The position numbers and the translations under genes are program-made. A DNA stretch of 21,771 nt from CBDHDN01 sp965261585. GTDB taxonomy: Bacteria; Pseudomonadota; Alphaproteobacteria; UBA6615. Below are positions 16,105 to 21,771 of this stretch, piece by piece. The DNA lies in assembly GCA_965261585.1 (NCBI GenBank), contig CBDHDN010000040.1:1-21771 (forward strand), in the 5' to 3' direction. Under the pieces are notes generated by a model that saw only the letters and a list, made by a program, of their open reading frames with translations, did not search any database and had not been told where the DNA came from. Position 1 is the stretch's first letter. Every line of letters starts with the position of its first letter.

Positions 16105-16148
16105 CTTCGACAGGCTCAGGGTGAGGCCTCATACTGAGCCTGTCGAAG
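16105..16148 (+). repeat. REP-like intergenic hairpin repeat, copy 2
   Basis: Arms CTTCGACAGGCTCAG and CTGAGCCTGTCGAAG form a perfect 15-bp inverted repeat; the 14-nt centre contains the palindrome TGAGGCCTCA. It corresponds to copy 1 (11798-11842) in the opposite orientation, with A to G and matching T to C changes in the arms, a compensated pair that keeps the stem. It lies between DUF2125 and the ChaC gene. Confidence 0.85.
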
Positions 16149-16200
16149 TAAGTGGCCAGGGCTCGGCGAATCAGTCTTCCATGAAAGTCGGCACTAAGCG

Positions 16201-16812
16201 ATGTCGGAACCCCTGCCGCCGGGCTACGGCGAGCTCACCGAGGCCGAGATCAGCGAGAGCGCCGCCGCGGTCATCGCGACGCTGGCGCCCGGCGCCGACA
16301 TGTGGGTGTTCGCCTACGGCTCGCTGATGTGGCACCCCGGGTTCGCCTATGCCGAGCGTTGCGAAGCCCAGCTCTATGGCTTTCACCGGGCCTTCTGCAT
16401 TATCTCGCACCACTACCGCGGCTCCTACGAGCGGCCCGGCCTAGTGCTCGGGCTGGATCGCGGCGGCTCGTGCCGCGGCATCGTCTATCGCGTCCCGCGC
16501 CGGGCGATCGAAGCGACGGTCCACTATCTGTGGCGGCGCGAGCTGATCACCCGCGTATACACGCCGCGCCGATTGGCCGCCCATAGCGACGCCGGTCGCC
16601 TGCCGGCCCACACCTTCGTCGTCGACCGGGCCCACCCCCAATATGCCGGTCGTCTCAGCCTGGACGAGACGGCGGCGCTCATCCGCCAGGGTGTCGGCGA
16701 ATCCGGGGCGTGCCTCGACTATCTCGCCAACACGGTCGCGCACCTGGACGAACTCGGCATCACCGACGGGCCCCTGCACAGCTTGCTGGAACGCGTGCAG
16801 CGGCCGGCGTAG
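16201..16812 (+). CDS. chaC: ChaC-type gamma-glutamylcyclotransferase
   Basis: Degrades glutathione (or gamma-glutamyl compounds) to 5-oxoproline and cysteinylglycine in the cytoplasm. The 203-residue protein has the family signature WVFAYGSLMWHPGF at 35-48 (YGSL at 39-42 forms the substrate pocket), the LYGFHRAFCI strand, and the catalytic Glu114 in WRRELITRVYTPR. SHHYRGSYERPGLVLGLDRG is also characteristic of ChaC. Length is normal. The start at 16201 follows the REP-like repeat after 52 bp with no strong ribosome binding site. It is divergent from DUF2125. About 270 bp of structured non-coding sequence separate it from the mobile island. Confidence 0.9.
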   Translation: MSEPLPPGYGELTEAEISESAAAVIATLAPGADMWVFAYGSLMWHPGFAYAERCEAQLYGFHRAFCIISHHYRGSYERPGLVLGLDRGGSCRGIVYRVPRRAIEATVHYLWRRELITRVYTPRRLAAHSDAGRLPAHTFVVDRAHPQYAGRLSLDETAALIRQGVGESGACLDYLANTVAHLDELGITDGPLHSLLERVQRPA

Positions 16813-17014
16813 CGCGCGGGCGACGGTGCTACGCCGCCGAACCACCACGCCGCAGCGCGGGCGGCGGCTAGTCATGTACTCATTAACTGGTGCCGCGAGT
16901 GGCGATGTCCGCTCACAGGCCACTCCGGTCGATCGTAGTGAACCCGGCTTACGACCGGGTCTGTTAAGGGTTGTCAGATGCCTGCCGCACTTAGGCGGTG
17001 CCATCTGCTCCGAC
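16813..17014. other. Structured non-coding stretch before the IS3 element
   Basis: No gene is visible. Hairpins follow each other: ACCCGG/CCGGGT with a 7-nt loop at 16942-16960; CAGATG/CATCTG enclosing a CCGC/GCGG stem at 16976-17008; and TCCGAC/GTCGGA with a 3-nt loop at 17009-17023, which overlaps the proposed left end of the IS3 element. The first may terminate ChaC transcription (no T-run). The rest may be remnants of an earlier insertion. Confidence 0.4.
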
Positions 17015-17030
17015 TGAGTCGGACCCGATT

Positions 17031-17070
17031 TCCTTGGACACAGAATTGGCTTAATCGAAGTGTCCAAGGA
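17031..17070 (+). promoter_or_regulatory. Hairpin that covers the IS3 orfA ribosome binding site
   Basis: TCCTTGGACAC (17031-17041) and GTGTCCAAGGA (17060-17070) are a perfect 11-bp inverted repeat around an 18-nt loop. The right arm contains the first five bases of the orfA Shine-Dalgarno AAGGAGG (17066-17072). A transcript entering from outside would fold and hide it, a control known from other insertion sequences. Inference. Confidence 0.55.
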
Positions 17071-17080
17071 GGACCGGAAC

Positions 17081-17491
17081 ATGACCGATAATTTTGAGAA
17101 GAAAGTTGCTGTTGATGGGCCTGTGGTAAATGCGGGCGAGCTTGGCTCGTCCACGTTTTCCCCAGGCCAGGCTTTGCCGGCAGGCCCGCTGGGACTTGGC
17201 CAGCGATGGACGGTGGCGCGCAAGCGTGAGGTCGTTCTGCGGCTTTTGCGTGACGAGCCGGTGCAACTTCTGTCGCGCCAGTTGGGCGTAGAGATCTTCC
17301 GGCTCGAGCAGTGGCGTGAGAAAGCGATCGGCGGGATCGACGCCTCGCTCAAGCAACGCAAGGGCGATCCGGTGCAGGCGGAACTGGATAGCGCCATGAA
17401 GCGGATCGGAGAGTTGACCATGCAGGTGGAACTGCTGGAGGCCAAGACGGAGACCTTCGGCCCTTTGGGGCGGCGGAGGTCGCGGCGATGA
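17081..17491 (+). CDS. IS3-family transposase OrfA (HTH protein)
   Basis: The 136-residue DNA-binding subunit of an IS3-type transposase. The HTH runs about residues 43-75 (WTVARKREVVLRLLRDEPVQ, LSRQLGVEIFRLEQWREKA), and a leucine-rich helix follows (RIGELTMQVELLEAKTE), likely for multimerisation. ATG 17081 is preferred over GTG 17060 because AAGGAGG lies 8 nt upstream. Its TGA overlaps the orfB ATG (17488-17491), so OrfB is probably made by stop-start coupling rather than by the -1 frameshift typical of many IS3 elements. Confidence 0.85.
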   Translation: MTDNFEKKVAVDGPVVNAGELGSSTFSPGQALPAGPLGLGQRWTVARKREVVLRLLRDEPVQLLSRQLGVEIFRLEQWREKAIGGIDASLKQRKGDPVQAELDSAMKRIGELTMQVELLEAKTETFGPLGRRRSRR

Positions 17492-18375
17492 GTGCCGCCA
17501 CCTCGCCCGGCACGGGTCTGGCCTACGGCCTGCGGCGGGTCTGCGCCGCCTGGGGCATGGCCCGCTCCTCGTTCTACGCCATGACCTCCGGCCAGCACGC
17601 CGAGCAGCCGCCGGCAAAGCGTCGGGGACCGAAGCCCGCGATCTCGGACCAGGCGCTGCTGGTGGCGATCGAAGCCGACCTGGAGGCATCGCCCAGGGAG
17701 GGCGAGGGCTACCGCAAGGTCTGGGCTCGGCTTCGGGTCTGTCGCGACATCCGGGTTGCCCGCAAGCGGGTGCTCCGCCTGATGCGCGAGAACAATCTGC
17801 TCTCGCCCCATCGCTGCCGCCGCCGTGGCGGCAATCCCCATGACGGTGAGATCATCACTCATGCCCCGAACCTCATGTGGGGCACCGATGGCGTTCGGGT
17901 GTTCACGGTGGACGACGGCTGGGGCTGGATCTTCACCGCCGTCGAGCATTGGAACGCCGAGTGTGTCGGCTGGCATGTCTGCAAGCGCGGCGACCGCTTC
18001 GCCGCCCTGCAGCCGATCTCCATGGGGCTTGCCGGGCTGTATGGCTCGACCGCGGCCGGCGCGGCTCGGGGGCTGGCCTTGCGGATGGATCACGGCTCCC
18101 AGTATCTGTCGGACCACTTCACCAACCAGATCAAGTTCTGGGGCATCCAGCCGTCCTACGCCTTCGTCGCCGAGCCCCAGACCAACGGCGTCGCCGAGCG
18201 GTTCAATCGCACGCTGAAGGAACAGATCATCCATGGTCGCATCTACCGCAACATCGCGGAGCTGCGGGACGCCGTCCGCGACTTCGTCGAACTCTACAAT
18301 GCCCAGTGGATCGTCGAAAAGAACGGCTACCTGAGCCCCGCTCAAGCTCGTCAGGCCTTGGCCGCCGCGCCCTGA
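17488..18375 (+). CDS. IS3-family transposase OrfB (DDE integrase), C-terminus replaced
   Basis: The 295-residue catalytic subunit. An N-terminal HTH_21-like helical part (GEGYRKVWARLRVCRDIRVA) precedes the retroviral-type integrase core: first Asp in NLMWGTDGVRVF, second in LRMDHGSQYLSDHF, and Glu in NGVAERFNRTLKEQ, a DD35E set. The sequence is IS3-like up to about LSPAQAR; the last residues (QALAAAP and the TGA) are encoded by antisense IS91 transposase sequence, so the original end is missing. The catalytic core is intact, but without the right terminal repeat the element is probably immobile. Confidence 0.87.
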   Translation: MSAATSPGTGLAYGLRRVCAAWGMARSSFYAMTSGQHAEQPPAKRRGPKPAISDQALLVAIEADLEASPREGEGYRKVWARLRVCRDIRVARKRVLRLMRENNLLSPHRCRRRGGNPHDGEIITHAPNLMWGTDGVRVFTVDDGWGWIFTAVEHWNAECVGWHVCKRGDRFAALQPISMGLAGLYGSTAAGAARGLALRMDHGSQYLSDHFTNQIKFWGIQPSYAFVAEPQTNGVAERFNRTLKEQIIHGRIYRNIAELRDAVRDFVELYNAQWIVEKNGYLSPAQARQALAAAP

Positions 18376-18596
18376 CACTTGGGGCAATGCCGGTTGCGGC
18401 AGGAGTTGTAGGCGATCTGGGTGTGAGCGCAGTCGGCGCAGCGCGCGACGTGACCGCCGAGCGCCGCCGTGCGGCAGTGCTCGATGGCCGACATGACCTT
18501 GAGCTGGCCGAGGCTCACGTGACCGGCGTTGGCGCGCCGCCAAGCAGCGCCGTGGGCGCGGAAAATATCCGCGACCTCCAAACTCTCCCGAGGCAT
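18351..18596 (-). pseudogene. IS91-family transposase, N-terminal fragment
   Basis: The first 81 residues of an IS91-type (HUH, rolling-circle) transposase: LEVADIFRAHGAAWRRANAG, then the zinc-binding domain with CADCAHTQIAYNSCRNRHCP followed by KCQGAAAKA. Family members are about 380-400 residues, so the catalytic HUH and tyrosine regions are gone. The coding sequence breaks where the IS3 element begins on the other strand, with a chance TGA. It starts 12 bp after the integrase stop, the usual operon arrangement of this IS91 subgroup. Confidence 0.85.
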
Positions 18597-18608
18597 GCCG
18601 CCGCCGGA

Positions 18609-19502
18609 TCAGGCCGGCGGCGGCAGTCCCGGACGCAGATGCTCCAGTGGGCTCTTGACCGCCCGCAGTATGCTGCTGGCAACCTGGCTATAGCGGGCGG
18701 TTGTATCCAACTTCTTGTGGCCCAGCAGCACCTGGATCACGCGTATATCGACCTTTTGCTCCAGAAGGTGGGTGGCAAAGCAATGCCGCAGCGTGTGCAA
18801 CGAGACCCGCTTGTCGATCCCGGCCGCCTCCCTGGCGCCGTGGAAGGCGCGGCGGAGCTGGCGTGTCGTCAGCGGGTTGACCGGGTTCTGACCGGGGAAC
18901 AGCCAGCCCCCGGGCAGCATCACGCCCCGGTCCCGTGCGGCCAGCCACCAGGCGCGCAGAAGCTCGAGCAGCGGCGCCGATAGCATGGCGTAGCGGTCCT
19001 TGCGGCCCTTGCGGCCCTTGCCCTGCTCGACGCGGATGACCATGCGGTTGCTGTCGATGTCCGAGAGCTTGAGTGAGACCACCTCCGAGGCCCGCAGGCC
19101 AGCCCCATAGGCGGCGCTGAGCGCCGCCCGGTACTTGAGGCCCGGGGCCGCATCCAACAGACGCGTAACTTCCTGCGGGCTCAAGATCACCGGCAGCTTG
19201 TGCGGCTCGCGAACGGTCGTCATCCACGCCGCCGCCTCGCGCCGCGCAAGTGTCACCGTGAAGAAAAAGCGCAACGCCGACACGGCCGCGTTCATGCTGG
19301 TCGCCGAGGCCCCGCCGGACCGCATGTGCAGCTGATAGCGCCGCACATCCTCAGCCCCCGCTTGGTCCGGCGAGCGGCCGAGAAAGGCCGTGAAAACCAT
19401 CACCGCGCGGATGTATCCTCGCTGGGTGGCCAGCGTGAAGCCGCGGACCGTCATGTCCTCGATCATGCGCCGGCGCAACGGGCTGATAGCTCTATCGGTC
19501 AT
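18609..19502 (-). CDS. Tyrosine recombinase associated with the IS91 element
   Basis: A 297-residue site-specific integrase. The N-terminal SAM-like core-binding domain covers about 10-90 (TLATQRGYIRAVMVFTAFLG); the catalytic domain has Arg137 (GAGLRASEVVSLKLSDID), Lys162 region, His236 and Arg239 (HTLRHCFATHLL), His262 (LLGHKKLDTT) and the nucleophile Tyr271 (ARYSQVA). All catalytic residues are present and the frame is open. Such integrases commonly precede tnpA in IS91-like elements of Proteobacteria, and here the tnpA fragment follows after 12 bp. Its role in transposition is unclear. The start at 19502 follows an inverted repeat that may be the end of the element. Confidence 0.92.
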   Translation of the reverse strand: MTDRAISPLRRRMIEDMTVRGFTLATQRGYIRAVMVFTAFLGRSPDQAGAEDVRRYQLHMRSGGASATSMNAAVSALRFFFTVTLARREAAAWMTTVREPHKLPVILSPQEVTRLLDAAPGLKYRAALSAAYGAGLRASEVVSLKLSDIDSNRMVIRVEQGKGRKGRKDRYAMLSAPLLELLRAWWLAARDRGVMLPGGWLFPGQNPVNPLTTRQLRRAFHGAREAAGIDKRVSLHTLRHCFATHLLEQKVDIRVIQVLLGHKKLDTTARYSQVASSILRAVKSPLEHLRPGLPPPA

Positions 19503-19503
19503 G

Positions 19504-19581
19504 GGAGCGCTCCTGTCTTGAGGTGAGGTTCAACACCCCTGATCCTCAGACAGGACGCTCCAATACCGTTACCGTGACGGT
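19504..19581. repeat. Inverted repeats at the probable IS91 outer end
   Basis: GGGAGCGCTCCTGTCTTGAGG (19503-19523 region) pairs with CCTCAGACAGGACGCTCC (19544-19561) with two single-base bulges. Immediately beyond lies ACCGT-G-ACGGT (19571-19581). IS91 elements have no terminal inverted repeats but carry subterminal hairpins at their ori and ter ends, so this may be one such end or a hairpin in the integrase leader. Confidence 0.5.
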
Positions 19582-19732
19582 GCCCGCGCCGCCGCCTACC
19601 GCAGCTCCCTACCGCGCGAGCGGTTTAGTCTCTGGCTACAGGCGGAAGTGCCCGAATGCGCGGATTTGCGACCGGTGTTGGCTCTAAAGCCGACATTGGC
19701 GCCCTGCATGACCCAACTCTCGTTTATGAGTA

Positions 19733-19764
19733 CACGACCTAGTCGTGCTAGCCGGCGGGCCGGC
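19733..19764. terminator. Two small hairpins downstream of lrp
   Basis: CACGAC-CTA-GTCGTG (19733-19747) and GCCGGC-GG-GCCGGC (19751-19764) are perfect inverted repeats placed just after the lrp gene on the minus strand. No T-run follows, so a terminator role is weak. The rest of 19582-19747 holds no gene I can support. Confidence 0.35.
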
Positions 19765-20257
19765 GCCGCTCAATCGGCAGCGGGAATGGCACCCAGGGGG
19801 CTGCCGGGCGAGGTCTTGACGACCTCGATGACGAGCTGGTGCGCACGTCCTTGACCGACGGCAGCTGCAGCAGCGTCTTGCGCACGAACTCGCCATAGGC
19901 CTCGAGGTCGGCGACGACGATGCGCAGCAGGAAGTCCAGCTCACCGGTCATCGCATAGCATGAGAGGACCTCTTCGACGTCCTTGACGGCCTCGCGAAAC
20001 GCGGTCGCCTCGGCGTCGGCATGGCGCTCGATCGTGACCTGGGCGAAGGCCTCGACGCCCAGGCCGATCGCCTTCAGATCGACGATCGCCGCGAAGCCCT
20101 TGATGACGCCGTCCTGCACTAGCCGCTTGACCCGGCGCAGGCAGGGCGATGGCGACATGCGGACGCGCTCCGCCAGCGCCACGTTGGCAATTCGGCCGTC
20201 GGCCTGCAGGACGTCGAGGATGCGCTTGTCGGCGTCCGAGAGCTTGCGTCTGGCCAT
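19748..20257 (-). CDS. Lrp/AsnC family transcriptional regulator, frameshifted at the C-terminus
   Basis: A 169-residue frame with the N-terminal HTH (DADKRILDVLQADGRIANVA, then RVRMSPSPCLRRVKRLVQDG) and the RAM/ACT-like ligand domain (VEAFAQVTIERHADAEATAF, VLSCYAMTGELDFLLRIVVA). The end is out of frame: after VKDVRTS, adding one base near 19833-19836 gives a normal VIEVVKTSPGSPLGAIPAAD ending with TGA at 19770-19772, about 162 residues. So a base is missing; the domain core is unaffected. ATG 20257 is chosen over GTG 20263. It is divergent from phhA, with a 9-bp inverted repeat between them, and should control phhA in response to an aromatic amino acid. Confidence 0.87.
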   Translation of the reverse strand: MARRKLSDADKRILDVLQADGRIANVALAERVRMSPSPCLRRVKRLVQDGVIKGFAAIVDLKAIGLGVEAFAQVTIERHADAEATAFREAVKDVEEVLSCYAMTGELDFLLRIVVADLEAYGEFVRKTLLQLPSVKDVRTSSSSRSSRPRPAAPWVPFPLPIERRRPAG

Positions 20258-20265
20258 CGTCACGC

Positions 20266-20316
20266 AACGGTCATTTTATCTCGAATCACAGAATATCGGG
20301 TCTGATCATGACCGTT
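20266..20316. promoter_or_regulatory. Inverted repeat between lrp and phhA, probable Lrp operator
   Basis: AACGGTCAT (20266-20274) and ATGACCGTT (20308-20316) are perfect inverted copies with centres 42 bp apart, four helical turns. They sit directly before the lrp start and upstream of the phhA promoter region, in AT-rich sequence. This fits sites contacted by an Lrp/AsnC oligomer. Confidence 0.55.
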
Positions 20317-20366
20317 TATAGCCATGTTTTGGTCCTATTCGCAATCTATCGTCCGATTGCCTGGAC

Positions 20367-20372
20367 TATAAT
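20367..20372 (+). promoter_or_regulatory. Candidate phhA -10 element
   Basis: A consensus TATAAT lies 36 bp before the phhA start. No good -35 hexamer is found 16-18 nt upstream, so activation by the divergent Lrp could be required. Confidence 0.35.
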
Positions 20373-20407
20373 GGCGGCTGGCCTTTGGGGGGCGTGGAGG
20401 ACCGACG

Positions 20408-21267
20408 ATGGACGCGCTGGCGACCGCCCCCCCGAACTACACGATCGACCAGGACTGGGCGCACTACAGCGCCGCCGAGCACGGCGTCTGGCGGACGCTG
20501 TTCGAACGCCAGATCAAGCTGCTGCCCGGGCGCGTATGCGCCGAATACAGCCGCGGCCTGGAAGCGCTTGCCGTCGCCGCCGACGGCATCCCCGATTTCC
20601 GCCGCCTCAGCGACGTTCTGATCCGGGCGACCGGCTGGCAGATCGTCGCCGTCCCCGGGCTGATCCCCGACGCCGCCTTCTACAAGCTGCTGGCCGAGCG
20701 CAAGTTCCCCGCCGGCAACTTCATTCGCCGTCCCGACCAGCTCGACTACCTGCAAGAGCCCGACGTCTTCCACGACGTATTCGGCCATGTGCCGATGCTG
20801 TTCGACCTGGTGTTCGCCGACTATATCCAGGTCTACGGCCGTCGCGGGCTGGCCGCAGCCGAGGCCGGTACGGTCGAGCGGTTGGCGCGGCTCTACTGGT
20901 ACACGGTGGAGTTCGGCCTGATGGATACGGCCGCGGGGCTTGCGCATCTTCGGCGCCGGCATCGTCTCGTCCCGGACCGAGACGATCTTCAGCCTCGACG
21001 ACGCCTCGCCGAACCGCATCGGCTTCGAGCCTCGAAAGGGTGATGCGGACGCACTACCGCATCGACGATTTCCAGGAGACGTATTTCGTCATCGACGACT
21101 TCGAGTCGCTGCTGGCTCTGGCGTCGATCGACTTCCCGGCGACGATCGCCCGGCTGGAGCGGCAGCCGGAGCTGCAGCCCGGCAATGTCCTAGCGACGGA
21201 CCGCGTCTTTACCCAAGGCACCGCCACCTACCACGCGGCGAAGCGACACGCGGCGCCGGTCCGATGA
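20408..21267 (+). pseudogene. phhA: Phenylalanine 4-hydroxylase (PhhA), with two frameshifts
   Basis: Iron- and pterin-dependent hydroxylation of phenylalanine to tyrosine. Frame one gives residues 1 to about 177, with iron ligands His122 and His127 in VFHDVFGHVPML and Glu168 in YWYTVEFGL. Frame two (FGAGIVSSRTETIFSLDDAS, PNRIGF) begins after an extra T at 20940-20941. Frame three (LERVMRTHYRIDDFQETYFV to the stop at 21265-21267) begins after an extra G near 21029. Dropping both bases restores GLRIFGAG and GFDLERVMRT and gives 285 residues, normal for bacterial PhhA. GGAGG lies 7 nt before ATG 20408. Iron ligands precede the first break, but the rest of the catalytic domain is lost if it is real. 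Confidence 0.88.
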
Positions 21268-21273
21268 GGCGGG

Positions 21274-21317
21274 CCATCGCGCAATGTGCGATGGACCCTC
21301 GTGTCAAGCACGAGGGT
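21274..21317. terminator. Double hairpin after phhA, resembling an alphaproteobacterial intergenic repeat
   Basis: CCATCGC/GCGATGG (21274-21294) is followed at once by a perfect 9-bp stem ACCCTCGTG-TCAAG-CACGAGGGT (21295-21317), then GACG. The second unit has the form GGACCCnCGnGTCAAGCnCGnGGGTGACG, which I recall as a common intergenic palindrome in alphaproteobacteria. It may end phhA transcription. Confidence 0.5.
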
Positions 21318-21360
21318 GACGGAATAATTATGTCCTGCATCCGAACGGTAGCCCACACTT

Positions 21361-21417
21361 GACGTGTGAATCTCGTAGGGGTGACGCCGGGAGCGTCCGT
21401 GAAGTCGTTCACACGTC
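21361..21417. repeat. Perfect 10-bp inverted repeat at the XRE gene end
   Basis: GACGTGTGAA (21361-21370) and TTCACACGTC (21408-21417) are exact inverted copies, 37 nt apart; the second includes the stop codon of the XRE gene. It could be a long-looped terminator stem or a binding site. Confidence 0.35.
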
Positions 21418-21756
21418 GTCGGACAAACCGATGGCCCGCGGTCCGAGCGGACGCCGGCTCATCTGGTTCTGCGTGAACGGCTCCATGGCGCCGGTCTCGG
21501 CCGGTACGCCCTGCCAGAGGCCATGGCCGGTGTCGTCTCCGAACAAATGCACGCCGATACCCTGCAGGGCGCCGTGGATGGCTTCGACGGCGGGCGGGCC
21601 GCCCTCCCCGGTCTGCTCGAACCTGCTGACGGCCATGAGCGAGAGCCCGGCCGCCGCCGCCAGATCGCGTTGCGTCCAGCCGAGCAGCGTCCGCGCCGTC
21701 CGGACGAGGTCCGGCACCACCGCGGCCTGAGAGATGTCCTTGTGCCTTGCATCCAT
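21409..21756 (-). CDS. XRE-family helix-turn-helix regulator
   Basis: A 115-residue DNA-binding protein. The Cro/CI-type HTH occupies about residues 17-60 (LVRTARTLLGWTQRDLAAAA, GLSLMAVSRFEQTG), followed by a segment AVEAIHGALQGIGVHLFGDD that is common in small XRE regulators of alphaproteobacteria, and a polar tail with no recognised domain. No signal or membrane segment is present, so it acts in the cytoplasm. Start 21756 lies 15 bp from the window edge, behind a purine-rich GGGAACGGGC. Its 5' neighbour is outside the window, so target and partner are unknown. It converges with phhA. Confidence 0.85.
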   Translation of the reverse strand: MDARHKDISQAAVVPDLVRTARTLLGWTQRDLAAAAGLSLMAVSRFEQTGEGGPPAVEAIHGALQGIGVHLFGDDTGHGLWQGVPAETGAMEPFTQNQMSRRPLGPRAIGLSDDV

Positions 21757-21771
21757 TGCCCGTTCCCTTTT

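Larger units (their letters stand above)
17015..18350 (+). mobile_element. IS3-family insertion sequence, right end missing
   Basis: Two overlapping genes (orfA, orfB) of an IS3-type element. The proposed left end begins TGAGTCGGACCCG and continues to CCTTGGACAC, the general pattern TGnnCnGnnCCC...TTGGACA of related IS3 ends; it is placed by analogy. No inverted copy occurs after orfB: instead the sequence becomes IS91 transposase at about 18345-18355. The right terminal repeat and the last codons of orfB are therefore lost, and the element should not move by itself. Confidence 0.7.

Noticed and set aside
15968..16132. N-terminal extension of DUF2125 and a peptide reading HPEPVEG
   Set aside because: It is translation of the REP-like repeat; the hydrophobic signal segment starts at 15967.
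16441..18543. 700-codon open frame on the minus strand
   Set aside because: Antisense to ChaC and the IS3 transposase genes, running into IS91; no domain features of its own.
1..21771. CRISPR array, tRNA, rRNA, toxin-antitoxin, phage or biosynthetic cluster
   Set aside because: I found no spaced direct repeats, tRNA-like folds, paired toxin genes or characteristic gene sets in reading both strands.

Overview
The window is a high-GC chromosomal segment that reads as an alphaproteobacterium, probably of Rhodospirillales type. The reasons are gene content and order: a chorismate mutase-like gene, hisC and tyrC in a tight run, a convergent DUF2125 gene, a nearby metX-metW pair with an ATGA overlap, an acetoacetyl-CoA reductase (phaB), and the Lrp/phhA pair. 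The assignment is inferred from recognition of families, not from a search.

Layout. 17-1443: an SDR oxidoreductase and its TetR regulator on the minus strand, each preceded by a similar imperfect palindrome. 1570-3494: a low-affinity phosphate uptake pair (DUF47/PhoU-like accessory protein plus a PiT permease with a frameshift). 3614-4336: phaB, followed by a complete IS630-family element inserted exactly at the phaB stop codon (4336-5609). 5654-9083: a Nudix hydrolase, then a minus-strand run DUF2059 > glutathione S-transferase > QueG-like ferredoxin, and an alkA-type DNA glycosylase carrying an amber stop. 9141-11758: a methyltransferase convergent with metX-metW (methionine synthesis). 11978-15967: chorismate mutase-like protein, hisC and tyrC (tyrosine/phenylalanine branch), then DUF2125 on the other strand. 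16201-16812: a ChaC-type gamma-glutamylcyclotransferase. 17015-19561: a mobile island in which an IS3-family element lacking its right end is fused to the remnant of an IS91-family element with an intact tyrosine recombinase. 19748-21267: an Lrp/AsnC regulator divergent from phenylalanine 4-hydroxylase (phhA). 21409-21756: a small XRE regulator.

Functionally, the host genes centre on amino-acid metabolism. The chorismate mutase-like protein, TyrC and HisC would carry chorismate to tyrosine or phenylalanine. PhhA makes tyrosine from phenylalanine and is probably controlled by the divergent Lrp. MetX and MetW act in homoserine acylation.

The most striking property is the density of lesions. 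Nine conserved host genes (pit, ferredoxin-like, GST, alkA, methyltransferase, metW, metX, lrp, phhA) carry ten apparent disruptions, mostly single extra bases. Every repaired reading frame restores a recognisable family sequence, while the transposase and integrase frames, apart from the truncated ones, are open. This is either uncorrected indel error in the assembly or recent gene decay; the sequence alone cannot decide. I found no CRISPR array, tRNA, rRNA, prophage or clear new defence or biosynthetic system. The more original signals are the IS630 insertion that rebuilds a stop codon, the 19-bp duplication that breaks the ferredoxin gene, the degenerate three-domain chorismate mutase protein, the 42-bp-spaced inverted repeat between lrp and phhA, and a hairpin that would hide the ribosome binding site of the IS3 transposase.
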